Shown here: positions 37,312 to 47,561 of the stretch, piece after piece
Numbering within the stretch: the first letter of the stretch is position 1
How the letters are laid out: every line of letters starts with the position of its first letter
Assembly: GCA_009781635.1 (NCBI GenBank)
Contig: WQXU01000010.1
Coordinates: 42,707-106,706 of the forward strand
DNA length: 64,000 nt
Reading direction: 5' to 3'
Origin: Treponema sp.
Lineage (GTDB): Bacteria > Spirochaetota > Spirochaetia > Treponematales > Breznakiellaceae
Translations under genes and position numbers: made by a program
The notes under the pieces: generated by a model
What the model was told of the DNA's origin: nothing
Database searches by the model: none
Seen by the model: the letters and a program-made list of their open reading frames with translations, nothing else

Positions 37312-38519
37312 CAATGGGAATAGGCAGAAGCGATACACCGGTAAAAAGATACTTTATTCATGCATTTATGATTTTCCTTGCACTTCTTGCAATTGTGCCA
37401 ATTTATGTTTTATTAATTAATTCTACCCGTACAACAGAGCAGATAAATACAGGTCTTTCCATAATTCCAGGCAGCGGCGCTTTCTGGTCATCAACGGTAG
37501 TAATAACCGCTGACTGGGGATTTACTGATGACGGCGAGGAATTAGAGCATGATCCGGATGCTAACCTGCTTGCAACAGAGGGGACAGTAAGGTTTTTAGA
37601 CTTAATAATGAACGCAAGTAATGCAAATTTAAGAGAAGTTGTTAATAGTAAAACCGGACAAACGGAATTACATGTGTCCAAGGCCTTAACCGATTCAAGG
37701 TCGCCGCGTATTGTCGTGGTTGATGATGAGGGCGACAGACTTGGTATTTTCTTCCTTTCTGACAGATCAATTCTCTATGTAAGAGACGGTCAAAAAATAG
37801 TGAAGGGAGCGAATCTTGCAAGAGTAGTTACTCCGCCTAACGTTCTTCATAACTGGCGCGCGTTAACCGGACGCGGCTTCCATATCTGGCAGGGTTTCAG
37901 AAACAGCGCCTTTATCGCCATTTGCGCTACATTGTTAAGCGTATATTTTTCTGCATTGACAGCTTACGGGCTGCATGTTTACAGGTTCAGGGGCAGAATG
38001 GCTATTTGGGCAATTATTCTTATAATCATGATGCTGCCGGGTTCTCTTACATTTATTGGTTTTTATCAGTTAATGGCGCAGTGGCATCTGACAGATACAT
38101 ATATTCCGTTAATAATACCGGGAATAGCTGCCGCTGCAACGGTCTTGTTCATAAGGCAGTATATGATGTCGGTTCTTTCCTTTGAACTGATTGATGCCGC
38201 GCGCATAGACGGCGCCGGAGAATATCGTATTTTTAATACTATTATTCTGCCTGTAACGATTCCGGCTCTTGCAGCCCAGTGTATTTTTACCTTTGTAGGC
38301 TCATGGAATAACTTCCTTACGCCGTTTATTTTGATTTCATCGCGGGATAAATACACGCTGCCAATGCTGATTCAGGCCTTACGGGGCGATATTTACCGCA
38401 CCGAGTTTGGCGGAATTTATCTTGGTATTTCAATTTCATTAATACCGATTCTTATTTTCTACGGCTTTATGTCCCGGTTTATAATTTCCGGTCTTACAAT
38501 GGGCGGTATTAAAGAGTAA
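37308..38519 (+). CDS. Sugar ABC transporter permease (MalG-like) with large periplasmic-loop insertion
   Basis: FELIDAARIDGAGEYRIFNTIILPVTIPAL EAA loop; insertion approx. GSGAFWSSTVV...VTPPNVLHNW. Confidence 0.92.
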   Translation: MTMGIGRSDTPVKRYFIHAFMIFLALLAIVPIYVLLINSTRTTEQINTGLSIIPGSGAFWSSTVVITADWGFTDDGEELEHDPDANLLATEGTVRFLDLIMNASNANLREVVNSKTGQTELHVSKALTDSRSPRIVVVDDEGDRLGIFFLSDRSILYVRDGQKIVKGANLARVVTPPNVLHNWRALTGRGFHIWQGFRNSAFIAICATLLSVYFSALTAYGLHVYRFRGRMAIWAIILIIMMLPGSLTFIGFYQLMAQWHLTDTYIPLIIPGIAAAATVLFIRQYMMSVLSFELIDAARIDGAGEYRIFNTIILPVTIPALAAQCIFTFVGSWNNFLTPFILISSRDKYTLPMLIQALRGDIYRTEFGGIYLGISISLIPILIFYGFMSRFIISGLTMGGIKE

Positions 38520-38562
38520 TTGAATTGTAAGCGGGTTGTTCAAAAACAGATGTTTTTGGACA

Positions 38563-38648
38563 GCTCAATTTTAGCTTTTCATGGAAAAGAGGCAAGCCTC
38601 CTTAGTTTTTGGTTTTTATTAAATGACCAATTACGCGGGAGGCTTCTT
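38563..38648 (-). pseudogene. Remnant copy of the 3' end of the recQ-like gene
   Basis: catggaaaagaggcaagcctccttag-tttttggtttttattaaatgaccaattacgcgggaggcttctt matches 42542-42611 with one indel; reverse strand reads EASRVIGHLIKTK then a frameshift. Confidence 0.85.
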
Positions 38649-38775
38649 TTTTATACATATTATGGAATAAAAATGTTGTTTTTTCGGTATAAATAGATTT
38701 TTAGTAATATTTTTTATTTGCTATTTAACCATAGTATGGTATCATTTAATAAAGACAATTCATTAGGAGGAAAAA

Positions 38776-40440
38776 ATGAAGAAAAAGTTAAACACTGTTA
38801 TTATTTTTGCGGTGTTATGCTTTATGGTCACAGCCTTTTTTACAGGTTGCCAGAATGAAAGGGCTCGCGGCGGTGATTTCTACCCGATAGAAATTTCGAT
38901 ATTCCATGAGACAGCGGATGCCCCCCGGCCTACAGCCGATAATCCCATTGCTATGTATTTAAGTGATAACCTGAATGTAACTTTCTCGTGGGATCTTCTT
39001 GTAGGCGATATCGCTCAAAGACGCGGTGTTATGATAGCTTCCGGCGATTATCCTGATCTTCTTGAAATAAGGGGAAATGAATGGATAGACGCAGGCGCTT
39101 TAATACCGTTACAGGATCTTATTGAACGGCACGGTCCCAACATTAAAAAACACTATGCTGAACATTGGGATAAAATGAAGTCTGCAGACGGCAATATTTA
39201 CTACCTTATCAATTTCGGTGTAATCCATGGTCTTGATCATACTCCCGATTATAACCAGGCTGCTTTCTGGATTCAAAAAGATATTTTAAAGTGGGCCAAT
39301 TATCCTGTAGTCAAAACTGTTGATCAGTATTTTGATTTAATCGAAAGATATTACAGAGCAAACCCGACAATTAATGGCCAGCCTGCAATTCCTTTTACAG
39401 CTCTTACCCACGACTGGAGAGCGTTTGAACTTTGGAATCCGCCTAACTTCCTTGCGGGTAACCCCAACGAAGGCAACGGTATGGTAAACGCTGCTAACAA
39501 CTACGAATACAAAACATTCTTTACAATGGATGTAAGCAGAAGATGGTTCCAGAAATTTAATGAGATGAATGCCAGAGGTCTTGTAGACAGAGCAGGCTTT
39601 ACCGATAACTACGATCAGTATTCTGCAAAAATCGCTGCAGGCCGTGTATTAGGTCAGAGCGTTCAGGGCTGGCAGTTTATGTACTCGGCTGATGCTGCAA
39701 ACCGCGACAGGGGTCAGAACAACCGCACTATGGCTCCGCTTCCAATCGTATTCGATGAAAGCATCACACCGCGGTACCGCAATTTACCTATTCCTAACCT
39801 TCTTCGCGGCGTTGGAATCAGCGTAAGCGCAAAAGATCCTGTTAGAATTATTCGTTTCTTCAATCAATTACTCGAAGAAGATGTACAGCGCACCATTCAT
39901 TGGGGTATTGAAGGACAGCACTGGCAGAAAGATGCACAGGGAGTTCCATACCGTACACAGCAGCAGCGCGATAACTGGCGGAATGATAACTGGCAGACAC
40001 AAAACCGTTTAAGGCTTTTGGATGCTGTAACTCCGAAGTTACAAGGTTCTTTCTCTGATGGTTATCCTGCCGACCTTAGCCATTTCTTCCCGGAACGCGA
40101 AGCAACTTTACTTCCTGAAGACAGGGAACTGTTACTCGCTTATGGCGTAACAAACTACAACGAATTGATGGATCCGAATCCTCCGCAAAATAATCCCTGG
40201 TTCCCAACCTGGAGTATGCCGACTCCTCCAGACGGCTCGGATGCACAGATGGCATTAACGCGCATAGAACAGATCATGAAACAGCGTCTGCCTCAAATGG
40301 TTCTGGCGCCGCCTGCTGATTTTGACAGATTGTGGAATTCTTATGTGGCAGAAGTTAATGCTGCCGGCCTTGCAGCTTATGAAAGGTATATGCAAGAGCA
40401 GCTTAATTTACGCCTGAGAGAATGGGGTATTAGAAGATAG
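38776..40440 (+). CDS. Extracellular solute-binding lipoprotein (LplA-like family)
   Basis: FFTGCQNERARGG lipobox; ...PDLLEIRGNEWIDAGALIPLQDLIERHGPNIKKHY. Confidence 0.87.
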   Translation: MKKKLNTVIIFAVLCFMVTAFFTGCQNERARGGDFYPIEISIFHETADAPRPTADNPIAMYLSDNLNVTFSWDLLVGDIAQRRGVMIASGDYPDLLEIRGNEWIDAGALIPLQDLIERHGPNIKKHYAEHWDKMKSADGNIYYLINFGVIHGLDHTPDYNQAAFWIQKDILKWANYPVVKTVDQYFDLIERYYRANPTINGQPAIPFTALTHDWRAFELWNPPNFLAGNPNEGNGMVNAANNYEYKTFFTMDVSRRWFQKFNEMNARGLVDRAGFTDNYDQYSAKIAAGRVLGQSVQGWQFMYSADAANRDRGQNNRTMAPLPIVFDESITPRYRNLPIPNLLRGVGISVSAKDPVRIIRFFNQLLEEDVQRTIHWGIEGQHWQKDAQGVPYRTQQQRDNWRNDNWQTQNRLRLLDAVTPKLQGSFSDGYPADLSHFFPEREATLLPEDRELLLAYGVTNYNELMDPNPPQNNPWFPTWSMPTPPDGSDAQMALTRIEQIMKQRLPQMVLAPPADFDRLWNSYVAEVNAAGLAAYERYMQEQLNLRLREWGIRR

Positions 40441-40457
40441 TATTTAAGTTTGTTTAT

Positions 40458-40494
40458 AAACAGAGGCAGAGAGTTTTCTGCCTCTGTTTTTTTT
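40458..40494 (+). terminator. Intrinsic terminator/attenuator between binding protein and permease
   Basis: aaacagaggcaga-gagttt-tctgcctctgttt + T run. Confidence 0.88.
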
Positions 40495-40593
40495 CTTAAT
40501 TAAAACGCAGTTTTAAGGCAGCATGACGGGAAACTGAAAAGTAAATTGCAAAGCAATTTCAAATGTAAAACAATTGGCTAAAACAGGTATTAA

Positions 40594-41589
40594 ATGAATA
40601 CGCAAATGACTTTTTTAGTCTTATCCATATTAATCCTTATTATGGGAACATCAATAATTGGTTTTTACAGATTAAAGGATAAATTATTTTTTAAAAAAAT
40701 CAGCCGTCAAAAACAGCTCCTTTTTATGAGTCTTCCTATAATTATTTATATTCTGCTTTTTACCTATGTCCCTCTTTGGGGCTGGACGATGGCTTTTCAA
40801 AATTACCGGCCTGCAAGAAGTTTTTCCAATCAGGAATGGGCAGGGCTAAGGTGGTTTACGTTTTTATTTAATGACATGGTATTTCTTAGAACCATAAGAA
40901 ATACCGTGGCTATGAGTTTTATAAATACTACTTTAGGTTTTATCACAGCTATCGGACTTGCGCTTATTCTAAATGAAGTAAAAAAGATTTTATTTAAACG
41001 TACAATTCAAACAATTTCATATCTTCCGCACTTTTTATCCTGGGTTATTGTTACAGGTCTTGTGTCATCCATGCTTACTACAGATAACGGGGCGATTAAT
41101 AACGCTCTTATGGCGCTGGGTTTTATTAAGGAGCCGGTATTATGGCTTGCTGAGCCGAATTATTTCTGGGGAATTATCGGCGCTACTTATGTCTGGAAGG
41201 AAGTAGGCTGGAATACAATTATTTATCTTGCGGCAATTGCCGGAATAGATCCGAATTTATATGAAGCTGCAGAAATTGACGGCTGTAACAGATATCAAAA
41301 GATGTGGCGTATTACGCTTCCATGTATAAAACCTACTATAATTATTTTGCTTATTATGAGTATAGGACGCATTCTTGATGCCGGATTTGAAATGCAATAC
41401 CTGCTGCGAAACGGACTTGTAATGGATGTTTCGGACACAATAGATGTTTATGTGCTTATTTATGGCCTTAGCCGCAATAATTATTCGCTTGCAACCGCAG
41501 CCGGAATGTTTAAGAATGTTGTAAATATAACTTTGATATTTATCGCAAATGAGCTTGCAAAAAGAGCAGGCGAGGAGCGTTTAATATGA
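40594..41589 (+). CDS. ABC transporter permease (LplB-like)
   Basis: YEAAEIDGCNRYQKMWRITLPCIKPTIIILLIMSIG. Confidence 0.93.
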   Translation: MNTQMTFLVLSILILIMGTSIIGFYRLKDKLFFKKISRQKQLLFMSLPIIIYILLFTYVPLWGWTMAFQNYRPARSFSNQEWAGLRWFTFLFNDMVFLRTIRNTVAMSFINTTLGFITAIGLALILNEVKKILFKRTIQTISYLPHFLSWVIVTGLVSSMLTTDNGAINNALMALGFIKEPVLWLAEPNYFWGIIGATYVWKEVGWNTIIYLAAIAGIDPNLYEAAEIDGCNRYQKMWRITLPCIKPTIIILLIMSIGRILDAGFEMQYLLRNGLVMDVSDTIDVYVLIYGLSRNNYSLATAAGMFKNVVNITLIFIANELAKRAGEERLI

Positions 41590-42506
41590 AAATTAAACCT
41601 TATACCTTATCAAAAATAGAAAATATTGTTTTTCATGTGTTTAATTCTTCATTATTAATTCTGCTTGCCTTTATCACCCTTTATCCTTTCTGGAATACTA
41701 TAGCTGTATCTTTTAATGACGCAATGGACTCCATGCGGGGAGGCATTAATTTTTGGCCGAGACAATTTACCCTGTTTAACTACGAGGTTATATTCCAGAC
41801 AGGCGCAATTCCCAGAGCGTTTTTTATATCTGTTGCAAGGACTTTAATTAATCTGGTAACAAGCGTTTTCTTTACAGCGATGCTGGCTTTCGTTCTTTCC
41901 AGAAATGAGTTTATTCTGCGTAAACCTTTCACATTTATTATTATTCTTTCGATGTATATAAACGCAGGTCTTATCCCGACCTTTTTCCTTATTCGAAGCC
42001 TTAGAATGGTAAATTCATTTTTGGTATATGTTGTTCCTGGTGTTATAAACGCATTTAATTTTGTTGTAATGAGAACATATATGCGTAATATTCCTGAAAG
42101 TATTATTGAGTCAGCGCGTATTGACGGCTACGGGGATTTTTATATTTTCTTCCGCATTATTCTGCCCTTATGTCTTCCTGTTCTTGCTACAATCGGGCTT
42201 TTTGTTTCTGTAGGAGCGTGGAATTCCTGGTTTGATACTATGATTTACAATTCAGGCAGAGAGCATTTACATACATTGCAGTATAAACTGATGGAATATC
42301 TGCAATCAAGCCAAAATGCAGGACGAAGCGCAAGCGATGCAGGAGCTATGGGCTTAGCCGCTGATGCAGGAGCTTCAGGCATGGTAACGCCCATGAGTAT
42401 AAGAGCCGCAATTACCGTAATTGCAGCTGCGCCTATTCTTTTGATTTATCCGTTTATGCAGCGCTACTTTGTTGTAGGCTTGAATGTCGGCGGCGTAAAG
42501 GAATAA
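41586..42506 (+). CDS. ABC transporter permease (LplC/YtcP-like)
   Basis: ESARIDGYGDFYIFFRIILPLCLPVLATIGLFVSVGAWNSWFD. Confidence 0.93.
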   Translation: MKIKPYTLSKIENIVFHVFNSSLLILLAFITLYPFWNTIAVSFNDAMDSMRGGINFWPRQFTLFNYEVIFQTGAIPRAFFISVARTLINLVTSVFFTAMLAFVLSRNEFILRKPFTFIIILSMYINAGLIPTFFLIRSLRMVNSFLVYVVPGVINAFNFVVMRTYMRNIPESIIESARIDGYGDFYIFFRIILPLCLPVLATIGLFVSVGAWNSWFDTMIYNSGREHLHTLQYKLMEYLQSSQNAGRSASDAGAMGLAADAGASGMVTPMSIRAAITVIAAAPILLIYPFMQRYFVVGLNVGGVKE

Positions 42507-42519
42507 CAATTAGGAGAAA

Positions 42520-44037
42520 TTAAAGTGTAATTTTATCCTTCCATGGAAAAGAGGCAAGCCTCCTTAGCTTTTTGGTTTTTATTAAATGACCAATTACGCG
42601 GGAGGCTTCTTCTTGCGACCATCTATATGTTATGCAAGCGGCCAGAATCGATGCTGCCTGTGTTTGTGTAAAACGTTTTTTATTTTTACGGAAGAATTTT
42701 AAAACGGCTGCTTCTTCACGCAGATGATCCGCTGTTACGGTTTTATCCTGCGGACAGCAGATATCACAGCAGGCTTTTTCCGGTACTTCGCTTCCTGAAT
42801 CAAAATTTAAAAGATTAAGAAGAGAATGCCTTCTGCAGCCTGATGTATTTCTGGCGTAATCAAGCAGAACAGAAAGCCTGTCCCGCTCTGCACCGTTTTT
42901 TGCTCTTGCAAGAGCTGCTTCGTCATCCGGTCCCCATAGTAAAACGGCCTTTGACTGTTCTCCGTCACGCCCGGCTCTTCCGGATTCCTGCAAATATGCT
43001 TCAATCGACGGCGCGCAGTCTCTGTGTATGATTGTCCGTATATCGGATTTATCGATTCCCATCCCGTAGGCGCAAGTTGCGCATAACACTGCTTCTCTGT
43101 TATTTATAAACCACCTTTCTGTCAGTGTTTTTTCTTCTTTGCTTAATCCCGCATGATAGAACCGGATTTCATTGTGCCAGTAATGACCTATTTCATTAAG
43201 TTCATTCCTCAGATAGCGTGCCAGTTTTTCTGTACCAGGACGCGAGGAACAAAAGACAATTGCAGGCCGTTTGTTCATTGCCAGTAAATCCCGTACCGCA
43301 AGGTCGCGGTTAATGCAGCCATTTGCGGAATAGTATATATTGGGTCTGTCCGGATTACCCATAATTTGATTTGTTTCCTGTCCGTTAAAAATGTATTTTT
43401 TTATTTTTTCCAGTACAGGAGCGCTTGCAGTAGCGGTAAAAGCTGTAACAAGCGGCGGATTAATTAGATTGACTATAGCGCCTATTTCCAGATAAGCCGG
43501 GCGGAAACTTTCCCCCCATTCGCTTACACAATGCGCCTCGTCAATTACAACATGCATAATTTTTATTTTTTCCAGTCTCTCTTTCACCTGCTTTGTAAGC
43601 AGCACTTCCGGATTTGCAATTATAAATTTGCTTTGCCCGCTTTCAAGTTTCCGCCATATCTCATCCCGCGCTTCTTTGCTCTGTCCTCCTCTGATTATTA
43701 CAGGTGATAAATTTATTCCATTGGAAATTTCTGTCCGCGTTGTGATTTCTTCCAGCCGCCTTTGCTGATCCGCCATTAATGACAGTATGGGATAAATGAC
43801 AAGTGTAATACCTTCTATCATCATTGCCGGAAGCTGGAAGCAAAGGGACTTTCCCGCGCCTGTTGGAAGGATAACAATCTGTTTTCCCGGGATGTCCCTG
43901 TCTGACATCTGCTTCTCCGCAGCTTCCAGGATATTTGATATAACAAGCCTTTGATACGGAAAGAGGTATGAAAGCCCGAAATAATTTTTTAATGCTTCAT
44001 CAAGCGGATCGGGCCTTGTGTTAGTTGGATTATTCAT
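42520..44037 (-). CDS. recQ: RecQ-family ATP-dependent DNA helicase (short form)
   Basis: IVILPTGAGKSLCFQLPA, VIDEAHCVSEWGESFRPAYLEIG, CATCAYGMGIDKSDIRTIIH, YLQESGRAGRDGE. Confidence 0.92.
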   Translation of the reverse strand: MNNPTNTRPDPLDEALKNYFGLSYLFPYQRLVISNILEAAEKQMSDRDIPGKQIVILPTGAGKSLCFQLPAMMIEGITLVIYPILSLMADQQRRLEEITTRTEISNGINLSPVIIRGGQSKEARDEIWRKLESGQSKFIIANPEVLLTKQVKERLEKIKIMHVVIDEAHCVSEWGESFRPAYLEIGAIVNLINPPLVTAFTATASAPVLEKIKKYIFNGQETNQIMGNPDRPNIYYSANGCINRDLAVRDLLAMNKRPAIVFCSSRPGTEKLARYLRNELNEIGHYWHNEIRFYHAGLSKEEKTLTERWFINNREAVLCATCAYGMGIDKSDIRTIIHRDCAPSIEAYLQESGRAGRDGEQSKAVLLWGPDDEAALARAKNGAERDRLSVLLDYARNTSGCRRHSLLNLLNFDSGSEVPEKACCDICCPQDKTVTADHLREEAAVLKFFRKNKKRFTQTQAASILAACITYRWSQEEASRVIGHLIKTKKLRRLASFPWKDKITL

Positions 44038-44134
44038 TAAAACCTTTGGATTTTTTTTTTATTTTAAAATATTTATTCTACTGATAATAATAATAAAATC
44101 ATTTAAAGGTTACATAAATTGTTTAGGACACTAG

Positions 44135-44392
44135 CTACGCTTCTTCCAGACCAAGATCGTCGTTTGTGTCAGTTGAAGGCATATCATTATGGATTTCATG
44201 CAGGATCGCAGATTTAGGGGCTTTTTTCTTAAATATATTTACATTGCCGAATTTCATGGTTCGCGGTCTTCTGTATCTCCTGGATACATAAGATACTATG
44301 CTCAGATATATAATGATAACCAGTGTTACAACTATTACCTGCCAGGATGTGAGAACCTCTTTTATGACATCCATAAAGCTCATGTGCTGCAT
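44135..44392 (-). CDS. Small single-TM hypothetical protein
   Basis: MQHMSFMDVIKEVLTSWQVIVVTLVIIIYLSIVSYV...; start chosen to avoid tyrS overlap. Confidence 0.5.
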   Translation of the reverse strand: MQHMSFMDVIKEVLTSWQVIVVTLVIIIYLSIVSYVSRRYRRPRTMKFGNVNIFKKKAPKSAILHEIHNDMPSTDTNDDLGLEEA

Positions 44393-44462
44393 TTCTTTAA
44401 TTATCGGTAATAATCCGCAAAAAGTGACTGACACCTTTTTGTAAATTCTGTACAATCTACCC

Positions 44463-45704
44463 ATGAACTCTACTTTAGAAATCTTAAAAACCAGAGGCTT
44501 TTTTCAGCAATGCACTGACGCGGAAAGTCTGTCAAAACTAATGGATGAAGGTCCTGTCACTTTTTACGAAGGCACTGACCCTACCGGGGGAAGTCTGCAC
44601 ATAGGTCACATGGTTCCCTACTTTGCATTCCGCCACCTTAGAGACAATGGCCATAAGGGGATTGCGCTGCTTGGAGGCGGCACTGCCAGAATTGGAGATC
44701 CTTCCGGCAAGAGCGAAATTCGAAAGATGCTTACATACGAACAATTGGATGAAAATACCGAATCCATAAAAACCCAGCTTGATCGTTTTGTCGGTTTTGA
44801 CGGTAAAACTGCTTTTCCTGTAAATAATAAGGACTGGCTTGCTGATCTAAATTATATTGATTTTTTACGTGACATTGGAAAACATTTTTCTGTAAACCGC
44901 ATGCTTAGTTTTGAAGCCTACAAAATGAGGCTGGAAACAGGTCTGTCTTTTATCGAATTTAATTACCAGCTTTTGCAAAGCTTTGATTTTCTTGAACTGT
45001 ACCGCCGGCACGGATGCCGTCTGCAAATCGGCGGGGATGATCAATGGGGCAATATTGTCGCCGGCGTAGAACTTGTCCGCCGTGTTGAAGGCGCGGAAGT
45101 TTACGGCCTGACATTCCCTCTTGTAACAACGGCGGACGGTAAGAAAATGGGCAAAACCGAGAAAGGCGCGCTTTTTCTTGATCCCGCAAAAACAAGTCCT
45201 TATGATTTTTTCCAGTACTGGCGGAATGTGCAGGATCAGGATATTCACCGGTTTTTACTTATGTTTACCTTTTTGCCTGTTGATGAATGCAATGCCCTGT
45301 GCGGTTCGGAGAAAAATCCTAACGAAGCCAAAGAAAGGCTTGCGTGGGAAATAACAGCTCTTATCCACGGCAAAGATGAGGCGGACAGGGCCTTATCAGG
45401 CGCCAGGGCGGCCTTTGGTTCATCAGGGGACAAATCCGCCATGCCCAAAACAGAAATTGAACGTTCGCGTTTGGATGCCGGTTACAATATAGTGGATCTT
45501 TTCTTTGATACAGGATTACTGGCCAGCAAGAGCGAGGCTCGCCGCCTTGTCCAGCAGGGCGGGGCTTTTGTGTCTGCAGGCAGCGGTGAGCTTGCGGCAA
45601 TCAGCGATCCGTCTGCTTCTATTGGAGCTGACAGGCTTAATGCCGACGGTGAATTAATTTTAAGAGCGGGAAAGAAGAGATATTTACTGGTCTTGATCAA
45701 ATAG
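44463..45704 (+). CDS. tyrS: Tyrosyl-tRNA synthetase
   Basis: FYEGTDPTGGSLHIGHMVPYF, LQIGGDDQWGNI, GKKMGKTEKGALFLD. Confidence 0.96.
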   Translation: MNSTLEILKTRGFFQQCTDAESLSKLMDEGPVTFYEGTDPTGGSLHIGHMVPYFAFRHLRDNGHKGIALLGGGTARIGDPSGKSEIRKMLTYEQLDENTESIKTQLDRFVGFDGKTAFPVNNKDWLADLNYIDFLRDIGKHFSVNRMLSFEAYKMRLETGLSFIEFNYQLLQSFDFLELYRRHGCRLQIGGDDQWGNIVAGVELVRRVEGAEVYGLTFPLVTTADGKKMGKTEKGALFLDPAKTSPYDFFQYWRNVQDQDIHRFLLMFTFLPVDECNALCGSEKNPNEAKERLAWEITALIHGKDEADRALSGARAAFGSSGDKSAMPKTEIERSRLDAGYNIVDLFFDTGLLASKSEARRLVQQGGAFVSAGSGELAAISDPSASIGADRLNADGELILRAGKKRYLLVLIK

Positions 45705-45810
45705 TTGTACGACACTTTTTATTTCAGAAAGTTGCAGAAATTATCATTTATATTTTGACATATTTACCGGCCTTGTATATAATGTAGCCATACTGTTAAC
45801 GAGGTGTACT

Positions 45811-47559
45811 ATGTTAAAGTTCGAAGATTATGTCTCCAGTATTCCCGATATTCCTCATGACAATTTTGCCCAGTTAGTTGATCATCAATCAAAAATGCAT
45901 CCTGATAAAGATGCCATTCTTTTTAGATCCGGCAAACAAAAGCAATTTACCCGCTGGAGTTTTTCCAGGTTTAGCGATGAATGCCAAAGAGTAGCCCGCG
46001 GTTTACAGGCGGCAGGGCTTGCCTCCGGAGATCGTGTGGTTCTTTGGGCGGAAAACCGTCCTGAATGGATGGCAATTTGGATGGGGACTGTAATTGCAGG
46101 TATTGTCATTGTACCTGTGGATTTTCTTGCAACAGAACAGGAATGTATCAATATAATTAATATTACAAAGGCTAAGGCATTTATCTATTCCGGAAGGAAA
46201 AGGGGTTTTGCCGCTTCTCTTTCGTCTAACGGAATACATATGCTGGCGTCGGTGTGTATAAGCCCGGATAACGATGATGCGCCTGCTTCGCAGCAGACAG
46301 AATTTGATAACTTCGGCAAGGATGCAGACGATCAGGCGCTGCCCGGGATAGACAGCATTTCACCTGATCATCCGGCTTCAATAGTGTTTACTTCAGGAAC
46401 CACGGGTTTTGCCAAGGGCGTAACTCTGTCGCATAAAAATATTATTGCAAATGCAAGCGCTGCAATCCGTATTCTGGAACCGGATGATACCGATGTTTTT
46501 ATCGATGTTTTACCTCTTCATCATACATATCCAACCACATGTTCATTTATAGCGCCGCTTGCTACAGGCGTCCCGATAGTAATTGTTGAAAAAATTGTCG
46601 GCAAGGTTGTTATAGACGATATAAGAGACGGAAAAGTTACATTTCTTATCGGCGTTCCTCTTCTTTATGACAAGGTTATGCTGGCAATAGATGCGGGTTA
46701 TCAGAAACTTTCACCGCTTATACGCGAACCTCTGAACTATCTCAGAAAAATTACGCTTGAAAAAGCAAAGAAGGGTGATTTTAAATTCGGGCAAAAGGTG
46801 TTCAGGTTTATCCGCAAAAAAGCAGGGCTTCAATCCATCAGGGTGATGGTTGCAGGCGGCGGGCCTTTAAGCGTTAAAACATCGGACTTTTTTGATTCCC
46901 TTGGTTTTAATATTGTTCAGGGTTACGGCATGAGTGAAAATGCGCCGCTGATTACTGTTAATACGCCGCGTTTTAAAAATAATGAATCTGTAGGGCTTCC
47001 GGTCAGTTATACTGATGTACAAATCATGGATCCAACACCAGATGGGATTGGTGAAATCGCCTGCAAGTCGCCGTCTGTAATGCTTGGCTATTTTGAGAAT
47101 GAAGAAGCGACAAAAGAAGTTATTACAGAAGACGGTTATTTAATGACAGGCGATCTTGGTTACCGTGACGAAAAAGGATTTCTGTACATTAAAGGCCGCA
47201 AGAAAAACCTCATTGTTGGTTCAGGCGGAAAGAATGTGTATCCTGAAGAGGTCGAAGCGCACTTCGCAAGTTCGCGCATTATAGCCGAAGTGCTTGTTGT
47301 AGGAAGAAAAACTCCCTGCGGCGAAATCATTTACGCCGTAACTGTTCCCAATTTTGAAAACCTTAAAACTGATTATCCCGGCAAGGAAAACGATGAGGGT
47401 TTTATAAGAGAGCTTATCAAAAAAGAAATTGAAGAAGCTAACCGTTCTCTGCCGATTTACAAGAAAATAGGGGATTTCTGCGTACGCAGAGAGCCGTTTG
47501 AAAAGAACGCTCAGCAGAAAATAAGGCGTTTCATTTACAGGAATTATGAGAATCCCTGA
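45811..47559 (+). CDS. AMP-dependent synthetase / long-chain acyl-CoA (acyl-ACP) ligase
   Basis: IVFTSGTTGFAKGVTLSHKN, GYGMSENAPLITVN, YLMTGDLGYRDEKGFLYIKGRKKNLIVGSGGKNVYPEEVE. Confidence 0.93.
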   Translation: MLKFEDYVSSIPDIPHDNFAQLVDHQSKMHPDKDAILFRSGKQKQFTRWSFSRFSDECQRVARGLQAAGLASGDRVVLWAENRPEWMAIWMGTVIAGIVIVPVDFLATEQECINIINITKAKAFIYSGRKRGFAASLSSNGIHMLASVCISPDNDDAPASQQTEFDNFGKDADDQALPGIDSISPDHPASIVFTSGTTGFAKGVTLSHKNIIANASAAIRILEPDDTDVFIDVLPLHHTYPTTCSFIAPLATGVPIVIVEKIVGKVVIDDIRDGKVTFLIGVPLLYDKVMLAIDAGYQKLSPLIREPLNYLRKITLEKAKKGDFKFGQKVFRFIRKKAGLQSIRVMVAGGGPLSVKTSDFFDSLGFNIVQGYGMSENAPLITVNTPRFKNNESVGLPVSYTDVQIMDPTPDGIGEIACKSPSVMLGYFENEEATKEVITEDGYLMTGDLGYRDEKGFLYIKGRKKNLIVGSGGKNVYPEEVEAHFASSRIIAEVLVVGRKTPCGEIIYAVTVPNFENLKTDYPGKENDEGFIRELIKKEIEEANRSLPIYKKIGDFCVRREPFEKNAQQKIRRFIYRNYENP

Positions 47560-47561
47560 TT

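Noticed and set aside
42542-42611. Interpretation of the repeated 69-nt sequence as only a shared transcription terminator
   Set aside because: The loop region and the decayed flank both match recQ coding sequence, so duplication of the gene end explains more than hairpin convergence, although a terminator role remains possible.
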